From Macrostomum hystrix (Eukaryota > Platyhelminthes > Macrostomidae): a DNA stretch of 64,000 bases. Made by a program: the position numbers and the translations under genes. Positions 27,887 through 40,500 of this stretch are shown here, piece after piece. The notes under the pieces were generated by a model that was given only the letters and a program-made list of their open reading frames with translations, was not told where the DNA came from and did no database searches. Location: contig CATNEN010000038.1 in the NCBI GenBank assembly GCA_950097015.1, positions 11,057,501 to 11,121,500 of the forward strand, in the 5' to 3' direction. Each line of letters opens with the position of its first letter. The first letter of the stretch is position 1.

Positions 27887-27890
27887 GAGG
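27880..27890 (-). CDS. unc-22: Twitchin-like exon 1: initiator mini-exon
   Basis: On the minus strand the bases CCTCATGTCGG lie between a good acceptor (pyrimidine-rich tract ending TTCGCAG) and a donor GTGAGC. ATG-TCG-G joins in phase to exon 2 (CC-CGA-GGT), giving M-S-A-R-G-G-G-T-R-P-Q-F and running straight into Ig1. The 5' leader must come from an upstream exon or from a trans-spliced leader. If the acceptor is not used, the exon simply extends right as 5' UTR. Inferred from splice signals and phase only. Confidence 0.6.
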
Positions 27891-28795
27891 CTGCGAACAG
27901 CGCAGTAGAGCAAGGCACAAAGGTAAGATTCAAGCCCTGCCGATAGTTATTGCTTTCTTTTTCTAAATTCTTAAAAAGCCTCGAAAGTAAAAAATCCAAC
28001 AGAACAGTTAAATTTTATCAGGATTAGGAACTGAATCGGGTGTAATTTGGAATCGAGCTTGAAAATCAGTTCAGTGAAACGAGAACCTCCGTCACTTTGT
28101 AGTTGAACGCTTTCGGCTAACACACCTGACCGGCTCTCGGAGGAAACAGAAAGAAAAAGGTTGGGAGAAAGGAGAGAGAGAGGGAGAGACAGTTTTGAGG
28201 GTGCAGGACGGCACTAGGCCTGAAGCTTGCGCTCTGCGCTTTAAACAACAGCTGGGTGCGTGCGCTTTCGTTCGCCAGTGGCTGCCGCCGTTGCTGCTGC
28301 TACTGCTGCTGCTGCTGCTACTGCTGCTGCTGGTAGGATCCGAATGTGCAGGCCAAGACTTGTTTCCGGGGACGGGGAAGGCTCCCAGGAGGTTAGGACA
28401 TTCTTTTAACATCAGTCAAGGCCCTGCGTACATCGGCCCAAACAGCAAGTCGCCCTGCGGCAAGGCCTTCTGGCCGGCAGTTCCGTTTCAGGCAGAGGTC
28501 GAAGGCTGCCGAAGCGCGGTGTTCTATTGATTTTTGCCTCCGCTGTGTCCGCTAAATTCATTGCGTGTTTCCAAGAAAGGGTGAAGAGGTGTCTTCTAAG
28601 AAAGACATTGATGCGTAACAATAGCGCGATAAAAACATGACGACTTTTAAGTCATTTTTTCTTTTTAGTTTCTTTTCAATCCATTACTCGGTACATTGTG
28701 ACTGTGTGCTGTGGACAAGTTGGTCATTGCTTCGGGGAAGATTGATTCTCGCCGCTAGCCCCAAAACAAATAGTTAGTTAATGTTCATAAAATAA
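27891..28795. other. Upstream region of the twitchin-like gene (candidate 5' UTR and promoter)
   Basis: On the minus strand 28,140-28,200 is strongly pyrimidine-rich and is followed by GGTCAG|GTGTGT, a possible donor for an upstream non-coding exon. A CTG/CAG run lies at 28,285-28,335. No Ig-like coding sequence is seen further right, which supports the start codon at 27,884-27,886. Confidence 0.4.
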
Positions 28796-29062
28796 TAATT
28801 GATCGCACCCGCCCCAATTGGGCCGATGTGCAGCCGACAGCACAGCCGCAGCTATTGCGTGGCGCATCTGAAGGCTGCGTACGGCTGTTCAGTCCATGGA
28901 CTGGGGGGGCGCCACACCCACCTTCAATTATCCCAGCTGATGCTGTCACCCATTTTACACCTAGGTGAACTGAAGCAATGCGGTGTCTTGCTAAAGGACG
29001 CAACTTGTTCCAAAATAGTTGCAAATCGAACCCCCGACCTTCAAGTCGCGAGTCCAACGCTC
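28796..29062 (-). mobile_element. SINE family B, copy 2
   Basis: Minus strand: head with TTTAGAGCGTTGGACTCG and B box GGTTCGATTTG, body with GTGTAAAATGGGTGACAGC, and an ATTATTATT tail at the left end. Its middle is longer than copy 1 by about 50 bp. It directly abuts the 25-bp minisatellite on its right. Confidence 0.8.
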
Positions 29063-29069
29063 TAAACAG

Positions 29070-30405
29070 AGTGTCTCACGGGTGTCTCTCTCTGAGTGTC
29101 TCACAGGTGTCTCTCTCTGAGTGTCTCACAGGTGTCTCTCTCTGAGTGTCTCACAGGTGTCTCTCTCTGAGTGTCTCACAGGTGTCTCTCTCTGGCTTTC
29201 TCACAGGTGTCTCTCTCTGAGTGTCTCACAGGTGTCTCTCTCTGAGTGTCTCACAGGTGTCTCTCTCTGAGTGTCTCACAGGTGTCTCTCTCTGAGTGTC
29301 TCACAGGTCTCTCTCTGAGTGTCTCACGGGTGTCTCTCTCTGAGTGTCTCACGGGTGTCTCTCTCTGAGTGTCTCACAGGTGTCTCTCTCTGAGTGTCTC
29401 ACGGGTGTCTCTCTCTGAGTGTCTCACAGGTGTCTCTCTCTGAGTGTCTCACAGGTGTCTCTCTCTGAGTGTCTCACAGGTGTCTCTCTCTGAGTGTCTC
29501 ACGGGTGTCTCTCTCTGAGTGTCTCACAGGTGTCTCTCTCTGAGTGTCCCACAGGTGTCTCTCTCTGAGTGTCTCACAGGTGTCTCTCTCTGAGTGTCTC
29601 ACAGGTGTCTCTCTCTGAGTGTCTCACGGGTGTCTCTCTCTGAGTGTCTCACAGGTGTCTCTCTCTGAGTGTCTCACAGGTGTCTCTCTCTGAGTGTCTC
29701 ACAGGTCTCTCTCTGGCTTTCTCACAGGTGTCTCTCTCTGAGTGTCTCACAGGTGTCTCTCTCTGAGTGTCTCACAGGTGTCTCTCTCTGAGTGTCTCAC
29801 AGGTGTCTCTCTCTGAGTGTCTCACAGGTGTCTCTCTCTGAGTGTCTCACAGGTGTCTCTCTCTGAGTGTCTCACAGGTGTCTCTCTCTGAGTGTCTCAC
29901 AGGTGTCTCTCTCTGAGTGTCTCACAGGTGTCTCTCTCTGAGTGTCTCACAGGTGTCTCTCTCTGAGTGTCTCACAGGTGTCTCTCTCTGAGTGTCTCAC
30001 AGGTGTCTCTCTCTGAGTGTCTCACGGGTGTCTCTCTCTGAGTGTCTCACAGGTGTCTCTCTCTGAGTGTCTGACAGGTGTCTCTCTCTGAGTGTCTCAC
30101 AGGTGTCTCTCTCTGAGTGTCTCACAGGTGTCTCTCTCTGAGTGTCTCACAGGTGTCTCTCTCTGAGTGTCTGACAGGTGTCTCTCTCTGAGTGTCTCAC
30201 AGGTGTCTCTCTCTGAGTGTCTCACAGGTGTCTCTCTCTGAGTGTCTCACGGGTGTCTCTCTCTGAGTGTCTCACAGGTGTCTCTCTCTGAGTGTCTCAC
30301 AGGTGTCTCTCTCTGAGTGTCTCACAGGTGTCTCTCTCTGGCTTTCTCACAGGTGTCTCTCTCTGAGTGTCTCACAGGTGTCTCTCCCTGACGGACTCAC
30401 GGGTT
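29070..30405. repeat. Minisatellite, 25-bp unit with core GTGTCTCTCTCTGAGTGTCT
   Basis: About 53 units, very homogeneous, with CACAGG/CACGGG and rare GGCTTTC variants. Begins at the head end of SINE family B copy 2. Confidence 0.96.
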
Positions 30406-30854
30406 TATTACGATAGGTAAATTGTACAGGTGTCTCTGACCGGTGTATAACTCCTTGCTACTTTTTGATAGTGCGCACAACTGTGTGCAATTCGGAAACT
30501 GATGGGGTGGGCGCGCATGTCAGTCCTGACCTTTCCAGAATTTCCTGCCCGACTAGCTCGACTTTTTTTTACCGTCTGTTCTCCCCTAATGGCAATGGCA
30601 ATCTTCTATGACGCAAATAATGCATGAACAGGGCATTGGCTAGACTGCAGATTATCTTGCAAAATGCGAACACTTCACAGATGCCATCTACAGTAGGATA
30701 TTGATTGTGGGCAGCTGCATTGAAAATATATTTTTTCTTTCGCCGATCAGCAATGTACTTATGTACACTGTAGTATGCTTTTATTATTATCAAAAAATGT
30801 CTAACAGCTGTCTAGAATGGCATAATATCTATACCTGTGTACGAGGCCTGTCTA

Positions 30855-31505
30855 ATGCCTGTCTAACACCTGTCTAACAGGTGATATACCTTTCGAATAG
30901 TGGATATGCCTGTCTAACAGGGAATATGGATGTCTAACAGGGAATATGGATGTCTAACAGGGGATATGCCTGTCTAACAGGGAATATGGATGTCTAACAG
31001 GGAATATGCCTGTCTAACAGGGAATATGCCTGTCTAACAGGGAAATAGCCTGTCTAACAGGGGATATGCCTGTCTAACAGGGAAATTGCCTGTCTAACAG
31101 GGGATATGCCTGTCTAACAGGGAATATGCCTGTCTAACAGGGAAATAGCCTGTCTAACAGGGAATATGCCTGTCTAACAGGGAATATGCCTGTCTAACAG
31201 GGAATATGGATGTCTAACAGGGAATATGGATGTCTAACAGGGAATATGCCTGTCAAACAGGTAATATGCCTGTCTAACAGGGAATATGCCTGTCTAACAG
31301 GGAATATGCCTGTCTAACAGGGAATATGTATGTCTAACAGGGAATATGCCTGTCTAACAGGGAATATGCCTGTCTAACAGGGAATATGAATGTCTAACAG
31401 GGAATATGCCTGTCTAACAGGGGATATGCCTGTCTAACAGGGAAATTGCCTGTCTAACAGGGGATATGCCTGTCTAACAGGGAACATGCCTGTCTAACAG
31501 GTAAA
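30855..31505. repeat. Minisatellite, 20-bp unit TGTCTAACAGGGAATATGCC
   Basis: About 33 units with variable last six bases (ATGCC, ATGGA, AATAGCC). Followed by ~570 bp of unique sequence with no gene seen. Confidence 0.95.
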
Positions 31506-32074
31506 GCATTAAATATTGCAGCTCATGTCTGCATACCACCAGCTCCATGTAGGCATCGCACAGAAAAAACCAACCCTTTAAGCGGAAAATAACGGGAATG
31601 AAGTCAGAGAGAGACTGTGCAGGCCTGTACACCTCCTGGCTAGCGCGCCAACGGAAAACTGCCCGAATCTCTCTATCTTTATAGCTCGTATGCAAGTAAA
31701 CACAAGCATCTGTCTGTCAGGAATCTTTCGATCCGCCGTGACATTTCTGCTTCCCCATTTTTACATAGCTTAGTCGGCGAGCAAACACGGACAGCCAAAT
31801 TTGGGAAGAAGTTTTCAGGATCTGGCTCGTTTCCTAACCTTTTCGCTTCCTAATTTTGAAAGTAAAGATAATCCAAATGTGGTGTAGAAAGTAATAGGTT
31901 TCTCAAAAAATAGTTATAATACTCCTCTCGCTTACTAACGAGTAGTCATGCGACTAATAAAAACATAAGCATATTATTTGTCTAATTGTACTGCTTCTAT
32001 TGTCAGATTTTAAAAAAATCTAGAAAATCTACATCTTAAAATATGATTAAGTAGAGCCTAGACGAATAGAGACA
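31506..32074. other. Unique spacer between minisatellites
   Basis: AT-rich sequence with no coding, RNA or mobile-element signal that I can recognise. Confidence 0.5.
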
Positions 32075-33953
32075 GAATGCATAGATACAGAATGGACAGA
32101 GACAGAATGGATAGAGACAGAATGGATAGAGACAGAATGGATAGAGACAGAATGGATAGAGACAGAATGGATAGAGACAGAATGGATAGAGACAGAATGG
32201 ATAGAGACAGAATGGATAGAGACAGAATGGATAGAGACAGAATGGATAGAGACAGAATGGATAGAGACAGAATGGATAGAGACAGAATGCATAGACACAG
32301 AATGGATAGAGACAGAATGCATAGAGACAGAATGGATAGAGACAGAATGGATAGAGACAGAATGGATAGAGACAGAATGGATAGAGACAGAATGCATAGA
32401 GACAGAATGGATAGAGACAGAATGGATAGAGACAGAATGGATAGAGACAGAATGGATAGAGACAGAATGGATAGAGACAGAATGCATAGAGACAGAATGG
32501 ATAGAGACAGGATGCATAGAGACAGAATGGATAGAGCCAGAATGGATAGAGACAGAACGGATAGAGACAGGATGCATAGAGATAGAATGCATAGAGACAA
32601 AATGGATAGAGACAGAATGGATAGAGATAGAATGCATAGAGACAGAATGGATAGAGACAGAATGGAAATAGACAGACAGAATGGATAGAGACAGACAGAA
32701 TGGATAGAGACAGGCAGAATAGATAGAGACAGACAGAATGGATAGAGATAGAATGCATAGAGACAGAATGGATAGAGACAGAATGGATAGAGACAGACAG
32801 AATGGATGGAGACAGACAGAATGGATAGAGACAGGCAGAATGGATAGAGACAGACAGAATGGATAGAGACAGACAGAATGGATAGAGACAGGCAGAATGG
32901 ATAGAGACAGACAGAATGGATAGAGACAGGCAGAATGGATAGAGACAGGCAGAATGGATAGAGACAGGCAGAATGGATAGAGACAGGCAGAATGGATAGA
33001 GACAGGCAGAATGGATAGAGACAGGCAGAATGGATAGAGACAGGCAGAATGGATAGAGACAGGCAGAATGGATAGAGACAGGCAGAATGGATAGAGACAG
33101 GCAGAATGGATAGAGACAGGCAGAATGGATAGAGACAGGCAGAATGGATAGAGACAGACAGAATGGATAGAGACAGACAGAATGGATAGAGACAGGCAGA
33201 ATGGATAGAGACAGACAGAATGGATAGAGACAGGCAGAATGGATAGAGACAGGCAGAATGGATAGAGACAGACAGAATGGATAGAGACAGGCAGAATGGA
33301 TAGAGACAGGCAGAATGGATAGAGACAGACAGAATGGATAGAGACAGACAGAATGGATGGAGACAGACAGAATGGATAGAGACAGGCAGAATGGATAGAG
33401 ACAGGCAGAATGGATAGAGACAGGCAGAATGGATAGAGACAGGCAGAATGGATAGAGACAGGCAGAATGGATAGAGACAGGCAGAATGGATAGAGACAGG
33501 CAGAATGGATAGAGACAGGCAGAATGGATAGAGACAGGCAGAATGGATAGAGACAGGCAGAATGGATAGAGACAGACAGAATGGATAGAGACAGGCAGAA
33601 TGGATAGAGACAGACAGAATGGATAGAGACAGGCAGAATGGATAGAGACAGGCAGAATGGATAGAGACAGGCAGAATGGATAGAGACAGGCAGAATGGAT
33701 AGAGACAGGCAGAATGGATAGAGACAGGCAGAATGGATAGAGACAGGCAGAATGGATAGAGACAGGCAGAATGGATAGAGACAGGCAGAATGGATAGAGA
33801 CAGGCAGAATGGATAGAGACAGGCAGAATGGATAGAGACAGGCAGAATGGATAGAGACAGGCAGAATGGATAGAGACAGGCAGAATGGATAGAGACAGAC
33901 AGAATGGATAGAGACAGGCAGAATGGATAGAGACAGACAGAATGGATAGAGTC
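32075..33953. repeat. Minisatellite changing from a 16-bp to a 20-bp unit
   Basis: From 32,075 to about 32,670 the unit is 16 bp (GACAGAATGGATAGAG). From there to 33,953 it is 20 bp (GACAGGCAGAATGGATAGAG), differing by a 4-bp GGCA or GACA insertion. Long open frames on both strands are by-products of the repeat. Confidence 0.95.
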
Positions 33954-34535
33954 TGGATTGACATTGGATTTGGGTGTAAGTCAATCTAGTAATTTGCACT
34001 TCTTAATCAATGTCTATTTCCGCTAATTAGACTTGAGCAAATGAAATGAAAGCAGAGAGTATAGGAAAAGTTTATCAAGTATTTATTGTTGCAGCAAAAT
34101 TAGCTTGAAAGCCGAATTCAGTAGAGCGGAACGGTTTCCTATATATTATATTTGTGTCGCATTGTGCACAACTGAAATGGTTTCAGTTGTCCGAATGTTT
34201 AAATTGGTTTTGTGGATTCATTATTGCCACTCTGGCCTACTAAACAAGTCTGAATAAATAAAGCATTATAACTTTATAGTGCATGTATTTATGATTTGCT
34301 AATGTAAGCGCAAAGCACTTTTACACTAAAGCAATAAGTAGGTCGAAAGTTGCAATATACCAGCTAATGTAATTTAAAATTGAGAACATGTGCATTATGA
34401 AGATTATGGATTAAGAACATTGTGAGATTTGGAAGATTAGGAATAATGTCGATAAATGATTAGTGCGATAAGGAATTAGGAAGATTGTGTAGGGTGAAGA
34501 TTGAGAATTTTGAAGATTAGGGAACGGAAGATATG
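33954..34535. other. Unique spacer between minisatellites
   Basis: AT-rich unique sequence; the last 150 bp is GA-rich and grades into the next array. Confidence 0.5.
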
Positions 34536-34539
34536 GAAT

Positions 34540-37500
34540 GGGAGGAAATGGGATTGGGAAGGAATGGGATTGGGAAAATTGGGAATGGGAAGATTGGGGA
34601 TTGGGAAGATTGGGGATTGGGAAGATTGGGGATTGGAAAGATTGGGGATAGGGAAGATTGGGAATTGGGAAGATTGGGGATTGGGAAGATTGGGGATAGG
34701 GAAGATTGGGGATAGGGAAGATTGGAGACTGGGAAGACTAGGAAGATTGGAGACTGGGAAGATTGGAGACTGGGAAGATTGGAGACTGGGAAGATTGGAG
34801 ACTGGGAAGATTGGCGACTGGAGGTTGGCGACTGGGAAGATTGGAGACTGGGAAGATTGGAGACTGGGAAGATTGGAGACTGGGAAGATTGGAGACTGGG
34901 AAGATTGGAGACTGGGAAGATTGGCGACACCAGCCTTATCCGACTGGGAAGATTGGAGACTGCGAAGATTGGCGACTGGGAAGATTGGAGACAGGGAAGA
35001 TTGGAGACTGGGAAGATTGGAGACTGGGAAGATTGAAGACTGGGAAGATTGAAGACTGGGAAGATTGGAGACAGGGAAGATTGGAGACTGGGAAGATTGG
35101 AGACTGGGAAGATTGAAGACTGGGAAGATTGAAGACTGGGAAGATTAGCGACTGGGAAGATTGGCGACTGGGAAGATTGGAGACAGGGAAGATTGGAGAC
35201 TGGGAAGATTGGAGACTGGGAAGATTGGAGACTGGGAAGATTGGCGACTGGGAAGATTGGAGACTGGAGATTGGAGACTGGGAAGATTGGGGACTGGAAA
35301 GATTGGGGGCTCGGAAGATTGGAGACTGGGAAGATTGGAGACTGGGAAGATTGGCGACTGGGAAGATTGGGGGCTCGGAAGATTGGAGACTGGGAAGATT
35401 GGAGACTGGGAAGATTGGAGACTGGGAAGATTGGGGACTGGAGATTGGAGACTGGGAAGATTGGAGACTGGGAAGATTGGAGACTGGGAAGATTGGGGAC
35501 TGGGAAGATTGGAGACTGGGAAGATTGGCGACTGGGAAGATTGGGGACTGGGAAGATTGGGGACTGGGAAGATTGGCGACTGGGAAGATTGGAGACTGGG
35601 AAGATTGGCGACTGGGAAGATTGGGGACTGGAAAGATTGGGGATTGGAGATTGGAGACTGGGAAGATTGGCGACTGGGAAGATTGGCGACTGGGAAGATT
35701 GGCGACTGGGAAGATTGGAGACTGGGAAGATTGGAGACTGGGAAGATTGGAGACTGGGAAGATTGGCGACTGGGAAGATTGGAGACTGGGAAGATTGGAG
35801 ACTGGGAAGATTGGAGACTGGGAAGATTGGGGACTGGAAAGATTGGGGATTGGAGATTGGAGACTGGGAAGATTGGAGACTGGGAAGATTGGCGACTGGG
35901 AAGATTAGGGACTGGGAAGATTGGCGACTGGGAAGATTGGCGACTGGGAAGATTGGCGACTGGGAAGATTGGCGACTGGGAAGATTGGAGACTGGGAAGA
36001 TTGGCGACTGGGAAGATTGGAGACTGGGAAGATTGGAGACTGGGAAGATTGGCGACTGGGAAGATTGGCGACTGGGAAGATTGGAGACTGGGAAGATTGG
36101 CGACTGGGAAGATTAGGGACTGGGAAGATTGGCGACTGGGAAGATTGGCGACTGGGAAGATTGGCGACTGGGAAGATTGGAGACTGGGAAGATTGGCGAC
36201 TGGGAAGATTGGGGACTGGGAAGATTGGGGATTGGAGATTGGAGACTGGGAAGATTGGAGACTGGGAAGATTGGAGACTGGGAAGATTGGCGACTGGGAA
36301 GATTGGCGACTGGGAAGATTGGCGACTGGGAAGATTGGAGACTGGGAAGATTGGCGACTGGGAAGATTGGCGACTGGGAAGATTGGCGACTGGGAAGATT
36401 GGCGACTGGGAAGATTGGCGACTGGGAAGATTGGCGACTGGGAAGATTGGAGACTGGGAAGATTGGCGACTGGGAAGATTGGAGACTGGGAAGATTGGAG
36501 ACTGGGAAGATTGGCGACTGGGAAGATTGGCGACTGGGAAGATTGGAGACTGGGAAGATTGGCGACTGGGAAGATTGGGGACTGGAGATTGGAGACTGGG
36601 AAGATTGGCGACTGGGAAGATTGGCGACTGGGAAGATTAGGGACTGGGAAGATTGGAGACTGGGAAGATTGGCGACTGGGAAGATTGGAGACTGGGAAGA
36701 TTGGAGACTGGGAAGATTGGAGACTGGGAAGATTGGGGACTGGAAAGATTGGGGACTGGAGATTGGAGACTGGGAAGATTGGAGACTGGGAAGATTGGAG
36801 ACTGGGAAGATTGGCGACTGGGAAGATTGGAGACTGGGAAGATTGGAGACTGGGAAGATTGGAGACTGGGAAGATTGGCGACTGGGAAGATTGGAGACTG
36901 GGAAGATTGGCGACTGGGAAGATTGGCGACTGGGAAGATTGGAGACTGGGAAGATTGGAGACTGGGAAGATTGGAGACTGGGAAGATTGGCGACTGGGAA
37001 GATTGGCGACTGGGAAGATTGGAGACTGGGAAGATTGGAGACTGGGAAGATTGGCGACTGGGAAGATTGGCGACTGGGAAGATTGGAGACTGGGAAGATT
37101 GGAGACTGGGAAGATTGGGGACTGGAAAGATTGGGGATTGGAGATTGGAGACTGGGAAGATTGGAGACTGGGAAGATTGGCGACTGGGAAGATTGGAGAC
37201 TGGGAAGATTGGCGACTGGGAAGATTGGCGACTGGGAAGATTGGAGACTGGGAAGATTGGAGACTGGGAAGATTGGAGACTGGGAAGATTGGCGACTGGG
37301 AAGATTAGGGACTGGGAAGATTGGGGACTGGGAAGATTGGCGACTGGGAAGATTGGAGACTGGGAAGATTGGCGACTGGGAAGATTGGGGACTGGAAAGA
37401 TTGGGGACTGGAAAGATTGGGGACTGGGAAGATTGGGGACTGGAAAGATTGGGGATTGGAGATTGGAGACTGGGAAGATTGGCGACTGGGAAGATTGGAG

Positions 37501-40500
37501 ACTGGGAAGATTGGCGACTGGGAAGATTGGCGACTGGGAAGATTGGAGACTGGGAAGATTGGGGACTGGGAAGATTGGAGACTGGGAAGATTGGGGACTG
37601 GAAAGATTGGGGATTGGAGATTGGAGACTGGGAAGATTGGGGATTGGAGATTGGAGACTGGGAAGATTGGAGACTGGGAAGATTGGCGACTGGGAAGATT
37701 GGAGACTGGGAAGATTGGGGACTGGAAAGATTGGGGATTGGAGATTGGAGACTGGAAAGATTGGGGATTGGAGATTGGAGACTGGAAAGATTGGGGATTG
37801 GAGATTGGAGACTGGGAAGATTGGAGACTGGGAAGATTGGCGACTGGGAAGATTGGAGACTGGGAAGATTGGCGACTGGGAAGATTGGGGATTGGAGATT
37901 GGAGACTGGGAAGATTGGAGACTGGGAAGATTGGGGACTGGAAAGATTGGGGATTGGAGATTGGAGACTGGGAAGATTGGAGACTGGAAAGATTGGGGAT
38001 TGGAGATTGGAGACTGGGAAGATTGGAGACTGGGAAGATTGGCGACTGGGAAGATTGGAGACTGGGAAGATTGGCGACTGGGAAGATTGGCGACTGGGAA
38101 GATTGGTGACTGGGAAGATTGGAGACTGGGAAGATTGGGGACTGGAAAGATTGGGGATTGGAGATTGGAGACTGGGAAGATTGGAGACTGGAAAGATTGG
38201 GGATTGGAGATTGGAGACTGGGAAGATTGGAGACTGGGAAGATTGGCGACTGGGAAGATTGGAGACTGGGAAGATTGGCGACTGGGAAGATTGGCGACTG
38301 GGAAGATTGGAGACTGGGAAGATTGGCGACTGGGAAGATTGGCGACTGGGAAGATTGGAGACTGGGAAGATTGGCGACTGGGAAGATTGGGGACTGGAAA
38401 GATTGGGGATTGGAGATTGGAGACTGGGAAGATTGGAGACTGGGAAGATTGGCGACTGGGAAGATTGGAGACTGGGAAGATTGGCGACTGGGAAGATTGG
38501 CGACTGGGAAGATTGGAGACTGGGAAGATTGGAGACTGGGAAGATTGGAGACTGGGAAGATTGGCGACTGGGAAGATTAGGGACTGGGAAGATTGGGGAC
38601 TGGGAAGATTGGCGACTGGGAAGATTGGAGACTGGGAAGATTGGCGACTGGGAAGATTGGGGACTGGAAAGATTGGGGACTGGAAAGATTGGGGACTGGG
38701 AAGATTGGGGACTGGAAAGATTGGGGATTGGAGATTGGAGACTGGGAAGATTGGCGACTGGGAAGATTGGCGACTGGGAAGATTGGCGACTGGGAAGATT
38801 GGCGACTGGGAAGATTGGCGACTGGGAAGATTGGAGACTGGGAAGATTGGAGACTGGGAAGATTGGCGACTGGGAAGATTGGCGACTGGGAAGATTGGAG
38901 ACTGGGAAGATTGGCGACTGGGAAGATTGGCGACTGGGAAGATTGGAGACTGGGAAGATTGGCGACTGGGAAGATTGGGGACTGGAAAGATTGGGGACTG
39001 GGAAGATTGGAGACTGGGAAGATTGGGGACTGGAAAGATTGGGGATTGGAGATTGGAGACTGGGAAGATTGGCGACTGGGAAGATTGGCGACTGGGAAGA
39101 TTGGAGACTGGGAAGATTGGCGACTGGGAAGATTGGAGACTGGGAAGATTGGAGACTGGGAAGATTGGCGACTGGGAAGATTGGAGACTGGGAAGATTGG
39201 AGACTGGGAAGATTGGAGACTGGGAAGATTGGGGACTGGAAAGATTGGGGATTGGAGATTGGAGACTGGGAAGATTGGAGACTGGGAAGATTGGCGACTG
39301 GGAAGATTAGGGACTGGGAAGATTGGCGACTGGGAAGATTGGGGACTGGGAAGATTGGGGATTGGAGATTGGAGACTGGGAAGATTGGAGACTGGGAAGA
39401 TTGGAGACTGGGAAGATTGGCGACTGGGAAGATTGGCGACTGGGAAGATTGGCGACTGGGAAGATTGGAGACTGGGAAGATTGGCGACTGGGAAGATTGG
39501 CGACTGGGAAGATTGGCGACTGGGAAGATTGGCGACTGGGAAGATTGGCGACTGGGAAGATTGGCGACTGGGAAGATTGGAGACTGGGAAGATTGGCGAC
39601 TGGGAAGATTGGAGACTGGGAAGATTGGAGACTGGGAAGATTGGCGACTGGGAAGATTGGCGACTGGGAAGATTGGAGACTGGGAAGATTGGCGACTGGG
39701 AAGATTGGGGACTGGAGATTGGAGACTGGGAAGATTGGCGACTGGGAAGATTGGCGACTGGGAAGATTAGGGACTGGGAAGATTGGAGACTGGGAAGATT
39801 GGCGACTGGGAAGATTGGAGACTGGGAAGATTGGAGACTGGGAAGATTGGAGACTGGGAAGATTGGGGACTGGAAAGATTGGGGACTGGAGATTGGAGAC
39901 TGGGAAGATTGGAGACTGGGAAGATTGGAGACTGGGAAGATTGGCGACTGGGAAGATTGGAGACTGGGAAGATTGGAGACTGGGAAGATTGGAGACTGGG
40001 AAGATTGGCGACTGGGAAGATTGGAGACTGGGAAGATTGGCGACTGGGAAGATTGGCGACTGGGAAGATTGGAGACTGGGAAGATTGGAGACTGGGAAGA
40101 TTGGAGACTGGGAAGATTGGCGACTGGGAAGATTGGCGACTGGGAAGATTGGAGACTGGGAAGATTGGAGACTGGGAAGATTGGCGACTGGGAAGATTGG
40201 CGACTGGGAAGATTGGAGACTGGGAAGATTGGAGACTGGGAAGATTGGGGACTGGAAAGATTGGGGATTGGAGATTGGAGACTGGGAAGATTGGAGACTG
40301 GGAAGATTGGCGACTGGGAAGATTGGAGACTGGGAAGATTGGCGACTGGGAAGATTGGCGACTGGGAAGATTGGAGACTGGGAAGATTGGAGACTGGGAA
40401 GATTGGAGACTGGGAAGATTGGCGACTGGGAAGATTAGGGACTGGGAAGATTGGGGACTGGGAAGATTGGCGACTGGGAAGATTGGAGACTGGGAAGATT

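Noticed and set aside
32036..33999. Two overlapping minus-strand frames of ~645 codons (SLSILPVSIHSACLYPF type) and a plus-strand DRDRM frame.
   Set aside because: By-products of the 16/20-bp minisatellite; overlapping frames give equally long proteins.
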